Counted from the first letter of the stretch, positions 37,733-48,795 are shown. The stretch: DNA of 64,000 bases from Falsirhodobacter deserti (GCF_004015795.1 NZ_ML137218.1:600048-664047); one strand, 5' to 3'. The notes: generated by a model from the letters alone, not told the origin. Made by a program: numbers and translations.

Positions 37733-39742
37733 ATGAGCAACCTTCGCAAGATCAACATCGACGGCCACGAATACGAGGTCGATGGCGCGATGACCATTCT
37801 TCAGGCGGCCGAGCTTGCGGGCGTCGAGGTTCCGCGTTTCTGCTATCACGAGCGGCTGTCCATCGCAGGCAACTGCCGGATGTGCCTTGTCGAGGTTGTG
37901 GGCGGCCCGCCCAAGCCGACGGCGTCCTGCGCGATGCAGATCAAGGACCTGCGCCCGGGTCCGAACGGCGAGGCGCCGGTGGTCAAGACCAACTCGCCCA
38001 TGGTGAAGAAGGCCCGCGAAGGGGTGATGGAGTTTCTGCTCATCAACCACCCGCTGGACTGCCCGATCTGCGATCAGGGCGGCGAGTGCGATCTTCAGGA
38101 CCAGGCCATGGCCTATGGCGTGGATTTCAGCCGTTACCGCGAACCCAAGCGCACCGCCGAGGAACTGAACCTTGGCCCGCTGGTGAAAACGGCGATGACG
38201 CGCTGCATTTCCTGCACGCGCTGCGTCCGCTTCACCACCGAAGTGGCGGGCATCAGCCAGATGGGCCAGACGGGGCGGGGCGAGGATGCGGAGATCACGT
38301 CCTATCTGAACCAGACGCTGGATTCGAACCTGCAGGGCAACATCATCGACCTGTGCCCCGTGGGCGCGCTGACGTCCAAGCCCTATGCCTTCACCGCCCG
38401 CCCGTGGGAACTTTCGAAAACCCACTCGGTGGATGTGATGGACGCTCTTGGTTCCAACATCCGCGTGGATACCAAGGGGCGCGAAGTGATGCGCATCCTG
38501 CCGCGCAACCATGACGGCGTGAACGAGGAGTGGATCAGCGACAAGACCCGCTTCATCTGGGACGGGTTGCGCCGCCAGCGGCTGGACGTGCCCTATATCC
38601 GTGAAGCGGGCAAGCTGCGCCGCGCCACGTGGGGCGAGGCGCTTCGGGCAGCCGCCACCGCGATGCAGGGCCGCCGACTGGCTGGCCTCGTGGGCGATCT
38701 TGCCTCGGTCGAGGCTGCATATGCGCTGAAGCTGCTGGTCGAAGGGCAGGGCGGACGGGTGGAATGCCGCACCGACCGCGCGCAGCTTCCTGCCGGCAAC
38801 CGCTCGGCCTATGTCGGCAACGCCACCATCGAGGATATCGAGGCGGCGGACCGGATCCTGCTGATCGGCACCAATCCGCGCCTTGAAGCGCCGGTGCTGA
38901 ACGCCCGCATCCGCAAGGCATGGCTGGCGGGCGCCTCGGTTGCAGTGGTCGGCCCGCTGGCGGATCTGACCTATGACGTAACGCATCTGGGCACCGGCCG
39001 CGACAGCTTGACCCGTCTGGTGCGCGAGGCCGAGGCCGGAACCGGCGGCATCGTCATCATCGGGCAGGACGCCATTTCCGAAGCGGATGGCGAGGCTGTG
39101 CTGAGCCAGGCGATGGCCTATTGCGGTGCGACCGGCGCGAAACTTCTGGTACTTCACGGCGCCGCCTCTCGCGTGGGGGCGATGGATATCGGCGCGGTGT
39201 CGCAGGGCGGGCTGGCCGGCGCGATGGAAGGCGCCGAAGTGGTGTTCAATCTTGGCGCGGACGAGATCGACATCGCGCCCGGCCCCTTCGTCATCTATCA
39301 GGGCAGCCACGGCGACCGGGGTGCGCATCGGGCGGACATCATCCTGCCCGCCGCCGCCTATACCGAGGAAAACGGCCTGTTCGTGAACACCGAGGGCCGC
39401 CCGCAGCTTGCCATGCGCGCCGGCTTCCCGCCGGGTGATGCCAAGGAAAACTGGGCGATCCTGCGTGCGCTTTCGGCGGAACTGGGGGCGGCGCTGCCCT
39501 TCGATACGCTGGCGCAGCTTCGCACGAAGCTGGTTGCCGCCGTTCCGCATCTGGGGCGCATCGATCAGGTTCCCGCAAATGACTGGCAGCCGCTGGAAGT
39601 GCGTGATCCGGCACAGGCAGAATTCCGCATCATTCCGCGCGATTTCTACCTGACCAACCCGATCGCGCGCGCCTCTGTCCTGATGGCGGAACTTTCACGA
39701 CTGGCGGCAGAGCGGGCCTCGGCCCCGCTGGCGGCGGAATGA
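37733..39742 (+). CDS. nuoG: NADH-quinone oxidoreductase subunit G
   Basis: A 669-residue 75-kDa-type subunit with several Fe-S clusters. [2Fe-2S] ligands in [17 protein letters not shown] (about 36-52); the His-ligated [4Fe-4S] in [14 protein letters not shown] (about 108-121); a further set in [11 protein letters not shown] (about 158-168) and a Cys in [11 protein letters not shown] (about 208). A molybdopterin-oxidoreductase-like domain follows from about 220. It is shorter than E. coli NuoG (about 908), as usual for alphaproteobacteria. The ATG at 37733 follows GGGGAGGA. It overlaps the next lipoprotein gene by ATGA. Confidence 0.97.
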   Translation: MSNLRKINIDGHEYEVDGAMTILQAAELAGVEVPRFCYHERLSIAGNCRMCLVEVVGGPPKPTASCAMQIKDLRPGPNGEAPVVKTNSPMVKKAREGVMEFLLINHPLDCPICDQGGECDLQDQAMAYGVDFSRYREPKRTAEELNLGPLVKTAMTRCISCTRCVRFTTEVAGISQMGQTGRGEDAEITSYLNQTLDSNLQGNIIDLCPVGALTSKPYAFTARPWELSKTHSVDVMDALGSNIRVDTKGREVMRILPRNHDGVNEEWISDKTRFIWDGLRRQRLDVPYIREAGKLRRATWGEALRAAATAMQGRRLAGLVGDLASVEAAYALKLLVEGQGGRVECRTDRAQLPAGNRSAYVGNATIEDIEAADRILLIGTNPRLEAPVLNARIRKAWLAGASVAVVGPLADLTYDVTHLGTGRDSLTRLVREAEAGTGGIVIIGQDAISEADGEAVLSQAMAYCGATGAKLLVLHGAASRVGAMDIGAVSQGGLAGAMEGAEVVFNLGADEIDIAPGPFVIYQGSHGDRGAHRADIILPAAAYTEENGLFVNTEGRPQLAMRAGFPPGDAKENWAILRALSAELGAALPFDTLAQLRTKLVAAVPHLGRIDQVPANDWQPLEVRDPAQAEFRIIPRDFYLTNPIARASVLMAELSRLAAERASAPLAAE

Positions 39743-40149
39743 AAGGGATGGCCGTGGTGGCGATGATCGGACTGACGGCCTGTGCGCCCATCCTGCCGCA
39801 GGACATTCCTGCAGCGGCGGAGGGGGAGGGGCCGCTTCCCGCGCCCACCTATCTGGGCGTGCAGACGATGCGGCTTGATGATGACCTGGTGGCTTTCCGC
39901 GTCGCCATTGATCAGCCGCGCGCGGCGTCGGATATCGACGCCTATACGGCATGTGCCGCGGCACAATATGCGCGGATTCGCGGTCAGGGCTATGCCCGCC
40001 GCATCCGCACCAATATAGATGACCGTGGCGGCGCATGGGTTGCCGACGCGGTCTACCTCATCTCGCGTAACAAGCCGCGGGGCGAGGATATCATCGATGC
40101 GGCGCAGACGGTGGCCGACTGCAAGGCGCAGTCGATCCCGACGGTGTGA
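39739..40149 (+). CDS. Small lipoprotein between nuoG and nuoH
   Basis: A 136-residue protein with a short signal peptide and lipobox LTAC (Cys about 15). The mature part has a Pro/Glu/Gly linker, then a compact domain with [17 protein letters not shown] and a last Cys in VADCKAQS. Its start overlaps the nuoG stop (ATGA) and nuoH follows 10 bp after its stop, so it is part of the operon. No family recognised. Like the lipoprotein before nuoG it combines a lipid anchor, a Cys-Ala motif preceding basic/aromatic residues and a Cys near the C-terminus; the two may be distant relatives or partners. Confidence 0.75.
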   Translation: MKGMAVVAMIGLTACAPILPQDIPAAAEGEGPLPAPTYLGVQTMRLDDDLVAFRVAIDQPRAASDIDAYTACAAAQYARIRGQGYARRIRTNIDDRGGAWVADAVYLISRNKPRGEDIIDAAQTVADCKAQSIPTV

Positions 40150-40159
40150 GGGAGGGGAC

Positions 40160-41197
40160 ATGACCGATTTTCTTCAAACGGGACTTGGCATCACGCTGCT
40201 GACGGCGCTGCAGGCGCTCGGGGTCATTGCCTTCGTGATGATCGCGCTGATCTTTATGGTCTATGGTGACCGGAAGGTGTGGGCGGCGGTGCAGATGCGG
40301 CGCGGCCCGAACGTGGTGGGCCCGTGGGGCCTGCTGCAAACTTTTGCCGATGCGTTGAAATACGTGGTGAAGGAAATCGTGGTGCCGGCCGGGGCCGACC
40401 GCTTCGTTTTCTTCCTTGCGCCGCTGTTGTCCTTCATGCTGGCGATGTTCGCCTTTTCCGTCATTCCCTTTGCCGATGGCTGGGTGGTGTCGAACCTGAA
40501 CGTGGCCGTGCTGTTCGTCCTCGCCGCCTCCTCGCTGGAGGTGTATGGCGTGATCATGGGCGGCTGGGCCTCGAACTCCAAATACCCGTTCCTTGGCTCC
40601 CTGCGCTCTGCCGCGCAGATGATCTCGTACGAGGTGAGCCTTGGCCTGATCATCATCGGGGTCATCATTTCCACCGGGTCGATGAACTTCGGCGCGATCG
40701 TTCACGCACAGGACGGCAATCTGGGGCTGCTGAACTGGTACTGGCTGCCGCATCTGCCGATGGTGGTGCTGTTCTTCGTCTCGGCGCTGGCCGAAACGAA
40801 CCGTCCGCCTTTCGATCTGCCCGAGGCAGAATCCGAACTGGTCGCCGGCTTCATGGTCGAATATTCCTCCACGCCGTATCTTCTGTTCATGGCTGGCGAA
40901 TATATCGCCATCTTCCTGATGTGCGCCCTGATGTCGCTGCTGTTCTTCGGCGGCTGGTTGTCGCCCATTCCCGGCCTGCCTGACGGTGCGCTGTGGATGG
41001 TTGCGAAGATGGCATTCTTCTTCTTCATGTTCGCGATGGTGAAGGCGATCACGCCCCGCTACCGCTATGACCAGCTGATGCGGCTGGGCTGGAAGGTCTT
41101 CCTTCCGCTGTCGCTGGGCTGGGTCGTGCTGATCGCGTTCCTTGCGAAATTCGAAGTGCTTGGCGGCTTCTGGGCCCGCTGGGCGATTGGAGGCTGA
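40160..41197 (+). CDS. nuoH: NADH-quinone oxidoreductase subunit H
   Basis: A 345-residue membrane subunit with eight helices that joins the peripheral arm to the proton pumps and lines the quinone tunnel. Family blocks are [19 protein letters not shown] (about 44-62), [19 protein letters not shown] (about 135-153), the acidic loop [19 protein letters not shown] (about 215-233) and [14 protein letters not shown] (about 298). The ATG at 40160 follows GGGAGGGG. Its stop overlaps nuoI (TGATG). Confidence 0.97.
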   Translation: MTDFLQTGLGITLLTALQALGVIAFVMIALIFMVYGDRKVWAAVQMRRGPNVVGPWGLLQTFADALKYVVKEIVVPAGADRFVFFLAPLLSFMLAMFAFSVIPFADGWVVSNLNVAVLFVLAASSLEVYGVIMGGWASNSKYPFLGSLRSAAQMISYEVSLGLIIIGVIISTGSMNFGAIVHAQDGNLGLLNWYWLPHLPMVVLFFVSALAETNRPPFDLPEAESELVAGFMVEYSSTPYLLFMAGEYIAIFLMCALMSLLFFGGWLSPIPGLPDGALWMVAKMAFFFFMFAMVKAITPRYRYDQLMRLGWKVFLPLSLGWVVLIAFLAKFEVLGGFWARWAIGG

Positions 41198-41697
41198 TGA
41201 TGGCGCAAACGATCGACTGGGGCCGCGCGGCCCGCTACGCGCTGCTGATGGATTTCCTGAAGGGCTTCCGTCTGGGTTTCCGCTATTTCTTCGCGCCGAA
41301 GGAAACCCTGAACTATCCGCATGAAAAGGGGCCGCTTTCGCCCCGCTTCCGCGGCGAGCATGCGCTGCGCCGCTATGCCAGCGGCGAGGAGCGCTGCATC
41401 GCCTGCAAACTGTGCGAAGCGGTCTGCCCCGCACAGGCGATCACCATCGATGCCGAACCGCGCGAGGACGGCAGCCGCCGCACCACGCGCTATGACATCG
41501 ACATGACGAAATGCATCTATTGCGGCTTCTGCCAGGAGGCGTGCCCCGTAGATGCCATCGTGGAAGGCCCGAACTTCGAATTCTCGGTCGAGACGCGGGA
41601 AGAGCTGTTCTATGACAAGCAGAAACTGCTTGAGAACGGCGCCCGCTGGGAGGTCGAGATCGCCCGCAACCTGGAACTGGACGCGCCCTACCGATGA
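41197..41697 (+). CDS. nuoI: NADH-quinone oxidoreductase subunit I
   Basis: A 166-residue ferredoxin-like subunit with clusters N6a and N6b. Two Cys motifs are present: [16 protein letters not shown] (about 67-82) and [16 protein letters not shown] (about 107-122), each the CxxCxxCxxxCP pattern. An amphipathic N-terminal helix ([17 protein letters not shown]) lies against the membrane. Two ATG codons stand side by side at the start; the first overlaps the nuoH stop. It overlaps the following CMD-like gene by ATGA. Confidence 0.97.
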   Translation: MMAQTIDWGRAARYALLMDFLKGFRLGFRYFFAPKETLNYPHEKGPLSPRFRGEHALRRYASGEERCIACKLCEAVCPAQAITIDAEPREDGSRRTTRYDIDMTKCIYCGFCQEACPVDAIVEGPNFEFSVETREELFYDKQKLLENGARWEVEIARNLELDAPYR

Positions 41698-42065
41698 ACG
41701 ACGAGTTCGGCACCTTCCTGAAGGCGTGGATGGAACAGGGCCAGTCGATGGCCCGCAGCTTCGCGCCACAAGGCGATCTTTCCCTGTCCCGGGAGATGAT
41801 GGAGATGTGGTTCGGCAACACCTTCAACCGCGAAGGGCTGGATGCCCGCACGCGGATGCTGGTGACGCTGGGCGCGATGGTGGCACGCGGGGTGCAGGGC
41901 GATGTGCTGGTCTGGACGCTGCGCCATGCCCGCACCGCCGGCGCCACCCACCGCGAGGTAGCCGAGACGATCCTGCAGATGGGCATGCTTGCCGGTCTGC
42001 CCGCCGCGCAATCCGCGCTGGACCTGGCCCGACAGGTCTTCGACGAAGAGGAGAAACCCGCATGA
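41694..42065 (+). CDS. Carboxymuconolactone decarboxylase-like protein between nuoI and nuoJ
   Basis: A 123-residue all-helical protein of the CMD/AhpD-like fold: [18 protein letters not shown] (about 49-66), a middle helix [26 protein letters not shown] (about 76-100) and a final helix. It has no Cys at all, so it cannot be an AhpD-type thiol peroxidase and resembles the gamma-carboxymuconolactone decarboxylase side of the family. It overlaps nuoI at its start and nuoJ at its end by ATGA, so expression is tied to complex I. Its role there is unknown. No protocatechuate-pathway gene is near. Confidence 0.82.
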   Translation: MNDEFGTFLKAWMEQGQSMARSFAPQGDLSLSREMMEMWFGNTFNREGLDARTRMLVTLGAMVARGVQGDVLVWTLRHARTAGATHREVAETILQMGMLAGLPAAQSALDLARQVFDEEEKPA

Positions 42066-42670
42066 CGGTTGCAGACTTCGCATTCTATGCCTTCGCCATC
42101 GTGACGCTGGTCGCGGGGATCTGCGTCACGATCTCTCGCAATCCCGTGCATGCGGTGCTTTGGCTGATCCTGACGTTCCTGTCTTCTGCGGGCCTGTTCG
42201 TGCTGCTGGGGGCCGAATTCGTGGCGATGCTGATGATCATCGTGTATGTCGGCGCGGTGGCGGTGCTTTTCCTGTTCGTCGTGATGATGCTTGATGTCGA
42301 TTTCGGCCAGCTGAAGGGCCAGATGATACGCTATGCACCCATTGCGGCGCTGATCGGCGTGGTTCTGCTGGTGCAGCTTGGCCTTGGCCTTGGCGCATGG
42401 GTGCAAAGCGAAGGCGCGCTTGGCCTTCGCCAGTCGGTCACGCCGGTGAACATCGAAAACACGCGCGCCCTCGGGCTGGTGCTGTTCGACCGTTATCTTC
42501 TGCTGTTCCAGATGGCCGGCCTTGTGCTGCTGGTGGCGATGATAGGGGCAATCGTGCTGACGCTGCGCCACCGCGGGGATATCAAGCGCCAGGACGTGCT
42601 GCAGCAGATGTGGCGCGACCCCGCGAAAGCGGTGGAACTGAAAGACGTGAAACCGGGGCAGGGCCTTTGA
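42062..42670 (+). CDS. nuoJ: NADH-quinone oxidoreductase subunit J
   Basis: A 202-residue membrane subunit with five helices. The signature is helix 3 with [22 protein letters not shown] (about 57-78), whose pi-bulge takes part in coupling; the N-terminal [12 protein letters not shown] is also typical. The start overlaps the CMD-like gene (ATGA). nuoK follows 17 bp after its stop. Confidence 0.96.
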   Translation: MTVADFAFYAFAIVTLVAGICVTISRNPVHAVLWLILTFLSSAGLFVLLGAEFVAMLMIIVYVGAVAVLFLFVVMMLDVDFGQLKGQMIRYAPIAALIGVVLLVQLGLGLGAWVQSEGALGLRQSVTPVNIENTRALGLVLFDRYLLLFQMAGLVLLVAMIGAIVLTLRHRGDIKRQDVLQQMWRDPAKAVELKDVKPGQGL

Positions 42671-42687
42671 TCCCGGGGGAGGGAACG

Positions 42688-42996
42688 ATGATGGTGGGAC
42701 TGGAACATTACCTGGTGGTGGCGGCGGCGCTTTTCGTCGTCGGCATCTTCGGCATCTTCCTGAACCGGAGAAACGTGATCGTCATCCTGATGTCGATCGA
42801 GCTGATGCTGCTGGCGGTGAACATTAACCTTGTCGCCTTTTCCAGCCATCTGGGTGACCTGACGGGGCAGGTCTTCACGATGTTCGTGCTGACCGTGGCG
42901 GCGGCAGAGGCTGCGATCGGCCTTGCCATCCTTGTCACCTTCTTCCGCAACAAAGGCTCCATCGACGTCGAAGACGTCAACGTGATGAAGGGGTGA
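42688..42996 (+). CDS. nuoK: NADH-quinone oxidoreductase subunit K
   Basis: A 102-residue subunit with three helices, MrpC-like. The two membrane Glu residues needed for proton transfer are in helix 2 ([14 protein letters not shown], Glu about 38) and helix 3 ([12 protein letters not shown], Glu about 74). Two adjacent ATG codons (42688, 42691) follow GGGGGAGGG; family members begin at the second. nuoL starts 4 bp after its stop. Confidence 0.96.
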   Translation: MMVGLEHYLVVAAALFVVGIFGIFLNRRNVIVILMSIELMLLAVNINLVAFSSHLGDLTGQVFTMFVLTVAAAEAAIGLAILVTFFRNKGSIDVEDVNVMKG

Positions 42997-43000
42997 GGGC

Positions 43001-44962
43001 ATGGTTACGGTCATCCTTCTTGCGCCGCTGGTCGGCGCGCTGATCTGTGGCTTCGGCTGGCGCTTCGTCGGCGAATATGCGGGTCAGGTCATCGCAACGG
43101 CGCTGGTCGCGCTGGCGGCGGTGCTGTCCTGGTTCGTCTTCATCGGCTTTGACGGCACCGTCGTGCAGACAAGCCTTATGCGCTTCATCGAAAGCGGCAG
43201 CCTGCAATCGGACTGGTCGATCCGGCTGGACCGGCTGACGGCGATCATGCTGGTGGTCGTCACGACGGTTTCGGCGCTCGTGCACCTCTACAGCTTCGGC
43301 TACATGGCGCATGACGAGAATTTCCGCGAGGGGGAGCATTACCGCGCCCGCTTCTTCGCCTATCTGTCGCTGTTCACCTTCGCCATGCTGGCGCTGGTAA
43401 CGGCAGACAACCTTGTTCAGCTGTTCTTCGGCTGGGAAGGTGTGGGCCTTGTTTCTTACCTGCTGGTGGGCTTTTATCACCGCAAGGGCAGCGCCAACAC
43501 GGCGGCGATCAAGGCCTTCGTGGTCAATCGCGTGGGCGACTTCGGCTTCCTTCTGGGGATTGGGGCGCTGTTCCTGCTGACGGATTCCATCTATTTCGAC
43601 GATATCTTCGCTGCGGCGCCGCAGCTGGCGCAAACGACGCTGTCCTTCCTGTCGATCGAGTGGAACGCGGCAACGATCGTCGGCATCCTTCTGTTCATCG
43701 GTGCTGCCGGCAAATCGGCCCAGCTGGGCCTGCATACCTGGCTGCCCGATGCAATGGAGGGGCCGACCCCGGTTTCGGCGCTGATCCACGCGGCAACCAT
43801 GGTGACGGCGGGCGTCTTCCTGATCTGCCGCATGTCGCCCTTGTTCGAGGTTGCGCCGGATGCCCAGACCGTGGTCGTGGTGATCGGGGCGCTGACGGCG
43901 TTCTTCGCCGCCACCGTGGGTCTGGTGCAGAACGACATCAAGCGCGTGATCGCCTATTCGACGGCATCGCAGCTTGGCTACATGTTCGTGGCGGCGGGCC
44001 TTGGCGTTTATTCCGTGGCGATGTTCCACCTGCTGACCCACGCCTTCTTCAAGGCGTTGCTGTTCCTTGCGGCAGGGTCCGTCATCCACGGGATGGGCGG
44101 GGAACAGGATCTTCGCAACTATGGCGGATTGCGCCGCAAGATGCCGATGACTTTCTGGGCCATGTTGATCGGAACGCTGGCAATCACCGGCGTGGGCATT
44201 CCGTTCACGTGGATCGGCTTTGCGGGCTTCGTGTCCAAGGACGCGATCCTTGAAACCGCATGGGCAGGTTCGCCCTTCGCCTTCTGGCTTCTGCTGATCG
44301 CGGCGGCGATGACGGCCTTCTATTCGTGGCGCCTGATGTTCCTGACCTTCTTCGGCACGCCCCGCGGCAAGGTCGAGATCCACGATCATGCGCATGAACC
44401 GGACCGCAGCATGCTGATCCCGCTGGCCGTTCTGTCGGTGGGCGCGGTTTTCGCCGGCATGGCCTGGCGCAACGTCTTCTTCGGGAAGGAGGAAATCGTG
44501 CGCGACTGGTTCGGCGCCAGCCTTGGCTGGGCCGCGAACAACCACATGCTGCACGAGGCGCATGAGGCCCCGGCATGGGTCGTTGGTTCGCCCGTTCTGG
44601 CGATGCTGGTGGGGCTGGTCGTTGCGTGGCTGATGTATATGCGTGATCCGGACGTTCCGGCACGCATGGCAGACAAGGCGCGCGGCCTGCACGCCTTTCT
44701 GTTCAACAAATGGTATTTCGACGAATTGTTCGAAGCCATCTTCGTGCGCCCGTCCCGCTCTTTGGGGAACTTCTTCTGGCGGCGCGGGGATGATCGCGGT
44801 TTCGACGGTGCGGTGAACGGTGTGGCCCTCGGGCTTATTCCGGCGCTGGCACGGGCGCTGCAGCGCATGCAGTCGGGATATGTCTTCCACTATGCCTTCG
44901 CCATGGTTCTGGGCGTCGCCGCCCTTGTCACATGGATCAGCTTCACAGGGGGATCGCGCTGA
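43001..44962 (+). CDS. nuoL: NADH-quinone oxidoreductase subunit L
   Basis: A 653-residue antiporter-like proton pump, the most distal subunit of complex I. Key residues are the helix-5 Glu in [14 protein letters not shown] (about 146), the Lys in [32 protein letters not shown] (about 242, motif given by its ends) and [17 protein letters not shown] (about 313-329). The C-terminal lateral helix that clamps NuoM and NuoN is present ([11 protein letters not shown] onwards). Length is close to Rhodobacter homologues. Its stop overlaps the nuoM ATG. Confidence 0.97.
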   Translation: MVTVILLAPLVGALICGFGWRFVGEYAGQVIATALVALAAVLSWFVFIGFDGTVVQTSLMRFIESGSLQSDWSIRLDRLTAIMLVVVTTVSALVHLYSFGYMAHDENFREGEHYRARFFAYLSLFTFAMLALVTADNLVQLFFGWEGVGLVSYLLVGFYHRKGSANTAAIKAFVVNRVGDFGFLLGIGALFLLTDSIYFDDIFAAAPQLAQTTLSFLSIEWNAATIVGILLFIGAAGKSAQLGLHTWLPDAMEGPTPVSALIHAATMVTAGVFLICRMSPLFEVAPDAQTVVVVIGALTAFFAATVGLVQNDIKRVIAYSTASQLGYMFVAAGLGVYSVAMFHLLTHAFFKALLFLAAGSVIHGMGGEQDLRNYGGLRRKMPMTFWAMLIGTLAITGVGIPFTWIGFAGFVSKDAILETAWAGSPFAFWLLLIAAAMTAFYSWRLMFLTFFGTPRGKVEIHDHAHEPDRSMLIPLAVLSVGAVFAGMAWRNVFFGKEEIVRDWFGASLGWAANNHMLHEAHEAPAWVVGSPVLAMLVGLVVAWLMYMRDPDVPARMADKARGLHAFLFNKWYFDELFEAIFVRPSRSLGNFFWRRGDDRGFDGAVNGVALGLIPALARALQRMQSGYVFHYAFAMVLGVAALVTWISFTGGSR

Positions 44963-46607
44963 TGGACAGCCTTCTTTCCATCGTCACCTTCATCCCGTCG
45001 GTTGCGGCGCTGATCATGGCCGTTTTCCTGCGGGGCGGGGATGAAGCCGCGCAGAAGAACGCGAAATGGCTGGCGATGCTGGCCACGGTGGCGACGTTCC
45101 TGATCTCGCTGTTCATCTATGCCGGTTTCGACCGGTCGAACCCCGGTTTCCAGTTCGTGGAAGATCATGCCTGGATTGGCGGGCTGCGTTACCGGATGGG
45201 TGTTGACGGCATCTCGGTGATGTTCGTTCTGCTGACGACCATCCTGATGCCTGTGGTGATCGGTGCCTGCTGGAACGCCCAGCACCGCGTGAAGGAGCTG
45301 ATGATCGCCTTCCTCGTGCTGGAAACGCTGATGATCGGCGTTTTCTCGGCGCTGGATCTGGTGCTGTTCTATGTGTTCTTCGAAGGCACGCTGATCCCGG
45401 CATCGCTGATGATCGGTATCTGGGGCGGGAAAGAGCGTCTTTATGCGGCGTTCAAGTTCTTCCTTTATACCTTCCTCGGCTCGGTCCTGATGCTGATCGC
45501 GATGATCGCGATGTATTACGATGCAGGCGGGGCGGGAAAGAGCGTCTTTATGCGGCGTTCAAGTTCTTCCTTTATACCTTCCTCGGCTCGGTCCTGATGC
45601 TGATCGCGATGATCGCGATGTATTACGATGCAGGCACGACGGATATTGTGGCACTGCTGCAGCATGATTTCGCCTCCTCGCCGGTGACGGTGGCGTGCAT
45701 AACCGTGGTGGGCGGGCTGCAAACGCTGCTGTTCCTTGGCTTTCTTGCCAGCTTTGCAGTGAAACTGCCGATGTGGCCGCTGCATACCTGGCAGCCCGAC
45801 GCCTATGTGCAGGCACCGACTGCGGCGACGGTGGTGCTTTCTGCCATCCTCGTGAAAATGGGGGGCTATGGCTTCCTCCGCTTCTCGCTGGGGATGTTCC
45901 CCGTCGGATCCGACGTGATGCAGGACCTGATGCTTTGGCTGTCGGCCATCGCCATCGTCTACACCTCGCTGATCGCTTTCGTTCAGCATGACATGAAGCG
46001 GCTGATCGCCTATTCCTCGATCGCGCATATGGGCTTTGTCACGCTTGGCATCTTTTCGGCCAACCAGCAGGGGATAGACGGCGCCATCTTCCAGATGGTG
46101 TCGCACGGCTTCATCTCCGCCGCGATGTTCCTTTGCGCCGGAGTCGTGATCGACCGGCTTCGCACGCAGGACATCGACGCGTTCGGCGGGTTGCAGGCCC
46201 GGATGCCCGCCTATGCGCTGGTGTTCCTGTTCTTCACCATGGCCAATGTCGGCCTGCCCGGCACCTCTGGCTTCGTCGGGGAGTTCCTGACGCTGATGGG
46301 GGCGTTCCAGGTGAACACCTGGGTGGCGCTGGTTGCGACCTCGGGCGTGATCTTCGCGGGCGGCTATGGCCTGCGCCTTTACCGCCGCGTCATGCTGGGC
46401 GATCTGATCAAGGAAGCCCTGAAATCCGTCACGGACATGTCCGGGCGGGAAAAGGCGATCTTCGCGCCGCTGGTCGTGATGGTGCTGCTGCTGGGCCTTT
46501 ACCCCGCGCTTGTGACTGACATGATCGGGGCGTCCACCGCCCACCTGACGCAGACCTATCAGGCCGCGCTGCCCGCCCCCGCGGGTCTGCAGGCCGCCTC
46601 GAACTAG
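44962..46607 (+). pseudogene. nuoM: NADH-quinone oxidoreductase subunit M, frame broken by a 107-bp tandem duplication
   Basis: NuoM is a proton-pumping antiporter-like subunit. The gene reads correctly from ATG 44962 to about codon 189 (helix-5 Glu in [15 protein letters not shown], then [22 protein letters not shown]). A perfect second copy of the last 107 bp follows and shifts the frame, and translation stops at 45597 after 211 residues. From 45597 a second frame of 336 residues carries the rest ([43 protein letters not shown]) to the normal C-terminus. Without one repeat the gene would be 1539 bp, 512 residues, the normal length. The stop and a new ATG overlap (TGATG), so a two-piece NuoM is conceivable. 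It may instead be a misassembly. Confidence 0.9.
45422..45635 (+). repeat. Perfect 107-bp tandem duplication inside nuoM
   Basis: Unit 1 is 45422-45528 and unit 2 is 45529-45635; both begin ggggcgggaaagagcg and end ttacgatgcaggc and I find no difference between them. 107 is not a multiple of three. The bases flanking the units (atct before, acgacg after) share no homology with the unit ends, so the junction gcaggc/ggggcg shows no microhomology. Confidence 0.95.
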
Positions 46608-46610
46608 GGG

Positions 46611-48053
46611 ATGACGATGACCGAAGCCGATTTCTCCACCATCCTCCCAGAGTTCCTGCTGACAGTCTTCGCGCTGGGCTCGGTTCTGTTCGGGGTCTTT
46701 GCGGGCAAGGACCGGTCGGCACCGCTGTTGATCTGGGCCACGGCTGCCGTTTTCGTGCTGCTTGCGCTGCTGATCGGTTTTGCCGGTCCGGCGGATCGCT
46801 ATGCCTTCTATGGCATGTTCGTCGAGGACGGGTTTGCGCGCTTCACCAAGGTTGCGATCCTTCTGTCCGCCGCCGTCGTTCTTGTGCTGAGCCAGGAGTA
46901 TCTGGAACGCCGCGCGCTGCTGCGTTTCGAATACCCGATCCTGATCGCGCTGTCGGTTGTCGGCATGATGGTCACCGTTTCGGCCGGGGACCTGATCGCG
47001 CTTTACATGGGGATCGAACTTCAGTCGCTGGCCCTTTACGTTCTGGCAAGCCTGCGGCGTGACAGCGCCAAGTCATCCGAGGCAGGGATGAAGTATTTCG
47101 TTCTCGGCTCGCTTTCCTCGGGCATGCTGCTTTACGGCGCATCGCTGACCTATGGCTTCGCCGGAACCACGCAGTTCGCGGGGATCCTGTCGACGCTGGG
47201 GCAGGGGATGCCGGTGGGCCTGCTGTTCGGCCTGGTCTTCATGCTGGCCGGGATCGCGTTCAAGGTTTCCGCCGCGCCGTTCCACATGTGGACGCCGGAC
47301 GTTTACGAAGGCGCGCCCACGCCCGTGACGGCGTTCCTGGCCACCGCCCCGAAGATCGCCGGCCTCGCCTTCCTTGCGCGCCTTGTTTATGATGCGTTCG
47401 GACTGGTTCCGGCCGATTGGGGGCAGGTTCTGGCCGTTATCTCGGTGCTGTCGATCCTGCTGGGATCGGTTGCCGCGATCGGGCAGAAGGACATCAAGCG
47501 CCTGATGGCCTATTCCTCCATCTCGCATATCGGTTTTGCGATGATGGGCCTTGCTGCGGGTACGGTCGAAGGTGTGCAGGCAATGCTCATCTATATCGTG
47601 ATCTATGTCGCGATGAGCATCGGCACCTTCGCCTTCATCCTGTCCATGCGCAAGGATGGCGTTTCCACCACGCAGATCGACACGCTGAGCCTTTATGCAC
47701 GACGAGAACCCCTGAAGGCGCTGGCCCTTCTGGCGCTGTTCTTCTCCATGGCTGGTGTGCCGCCGTTCATCGGTTTCTTTGCCAAGTTCTATGTGCTGAA
47801 GGCGGCGGTGGATGCAGGGCTGGTCTGGCTCGCCGTTCTGGGCGTACTGGGTTCGGTTGCCGCGGCCTACTACTATCTGCGGATCGTCTTCCTGATGTAT
47901 TTCGGCAAGGAAGAGGGCGGTCTGGACGCCGGAATGAACCGTGTTCATGCGGTCGTTCTGCTGGCTTCGGCCGCGATCATGCTGCTGGGGGTGATCAACC
48001 TGTTCGGCGTGGACGCAGCTGCGGCGCTGGCCGCCCAAGCTCTTGTCCGCTGA
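46611..48053 (+). CDS. nuoN: NADH-quinone oxidoreductase subunit N
   Basis: A 480-residue antiporter-like proton pump of complex I. Helix-5 Glu in [14 protein letters not shown] (about 134), Lys in [27 protein letters not shown] (about 218, noted by its ends), [18 protein letters not shown] (about 294-311) and [17 protein letters not shown] (about 377). A second ATG two codons in (46617) is also possible. It is last of the nuo genes and overlaps the TTG start of birA by 11 bp. Confidence 0.97.
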   Translation: MTMTEADFSTILPEFLLTVFALGSVLFGVFAGKDRSAPLLIWATAAVFVLLALLIGFAGPADRYAFYGMFVEDGFARFTKVAILLSAAVVLVLSQEYLERRALLRFEYPILIALSVVGMMVTVSAGDLIALYMGIELQSLALYVLASLRRDSAKSSEAGMKYFVLGSLSSGMLLYGASLTYGFAGTTQFAGILSTLGQGMPVGLLFGLVFMLAGIAFKVSAAPFHMWTPDVYEGAPTPVTAFLATAPKIAGLAFLARLVYDAFGLVPADWGQVLAVISVLSILLGSVAAIGQKDIKRLMAYSSISHIGFAMMGLAAGTVEGVQAMLIYIVIYVAMSIGTFAFILSMRKDGVSTTQIDTLSLYARREPLKALALLALFFSMAGVPPFIGFFAKFYVLKAAVDAGLVWLAVLGVLGSVAAAYYYLRIVFLMYFGKEEGGLDAGMNRVHAVVLLASAAIMLLGVINLFGVDAAAALAAQALVR

Positions 48054-48795
48054 TTGGCCGCAGGGCGTCGGGCGCCACCTGCTTGCCAGCGTGGACAGCA
48101 CCAACGCCCACGGCTTCGGCCTGCCGGACTTGCCGGCCTGGGTCGTGGCAGAGGAGCAGACCGCTGGCCGTGGAAGACGCGGGCGCGAATGGGCCAGCCC
48201 GCGCGGCAATTTCTATGGCAGCCTGATCCTTGCCCCTGAAGGTCCCGCCGAACAGCGCGGCTTGCTGTCTTTCGTGGCAGCCTTGGCCCTGCGCGATGCG
48301 CTGATCGCGGTGACCGGACTGCCGCGAAGGCTCTCGCTGAAATGGCCCAATGACGTGCTGCTGAATGGCGGCAAGCTTTCAGGTATCCTTTTGGAGGCGC
48401 GAGGCGACCGGCTGGCCATCGGGATCGGCGTCAACCTGATTGGCGCCCCTTCCGCATCCGAGGTGGAGCCGGGCGCTTTCCCCCCAGTCAGCCTTCTGGC
48501 CGAAACGGGCATGCGGATCACCCCTGACCAGCTTCTGGCGCATCTTGCACCGGCGATGGCCGCGCGGCAGGCGCAGTTGCAGCACGGTTTCGCGGGAACC
48601 CGCAGCGATTTTCTTGCCCATGCGGCACGACAGGGGCAGCGCATCGTCGCCCGTACCATGACTGCCACGTATGAAGGCGTGTTCCGGACCATCGACGAGA
48701 CGGGCGCCCTTATCCTTGACACCGATGCCGGTCCCGTGCCCATACCCGCCGCCGACATCTTCTTTTCGGAGCGGCCCCATGCTTCTGGCCATTGA
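48043..48795 (+). CDS. birA: Biotin--[acetyl-CoA-carboxylase] ligase
   Basis: A 250-residue biotin protein ligase that activates biotin to biotinyl-AMP and attaches it to carboxylase subunits. ATP/biotin loop [19 protein letters not shown] (about 43-61) and [19 protein letters not shown] (about 101-119, with the catalytic Lys). No N-terminal helix-turn-helix is present, so it is monofunctional and not a repressor of biotin synthesis. It starts at a TTG within the nuoN 3' end and overlaps coaX by 17 bp. The order nuoN-birA-coaX-rnj is common in Rhodobacteraceae as far as I recall. Confidence 0.95.
   Translation: MSADWPQGVGRHLLASVDSTNAHGFGLPDLPAWVVAEEQTAGRGRRGREWASPRGNFYGSLILAPEGPAEQRGLLSFVAALALRDALIAVTGLPRRLSLKWPNDVLLNGGKLSGILLEARGDRLAIGIGVNLIGAPSASEVEPGAFPPVSLLAETGMRITPDQLLAHLAPAMAARQAQLQHGFAGTRSDFLAHAARQGQRIVARTMTATYEGVFRTIDETGALILDTDAGPVPIPAADIFFSERPHASGH

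Noticed and set aside
37655-39550. 631-codon minus-strand frame opposite nuoG
   Set aside because: Shadow of nuoG with biased His/Arg/Gln composition.
42977-44890. 637-codon minus-strand frame opposite nuoL
   Set aside because: Shadow of nuoL; highly charged low-complexity text typical of the reverse strand of membrane-protein genes.
48043-48795. birA as a bifunctional ligase-repressor
   Set aside because: No N-terminal helix-turn-helix; the protein begins directly with the catalytic domain.
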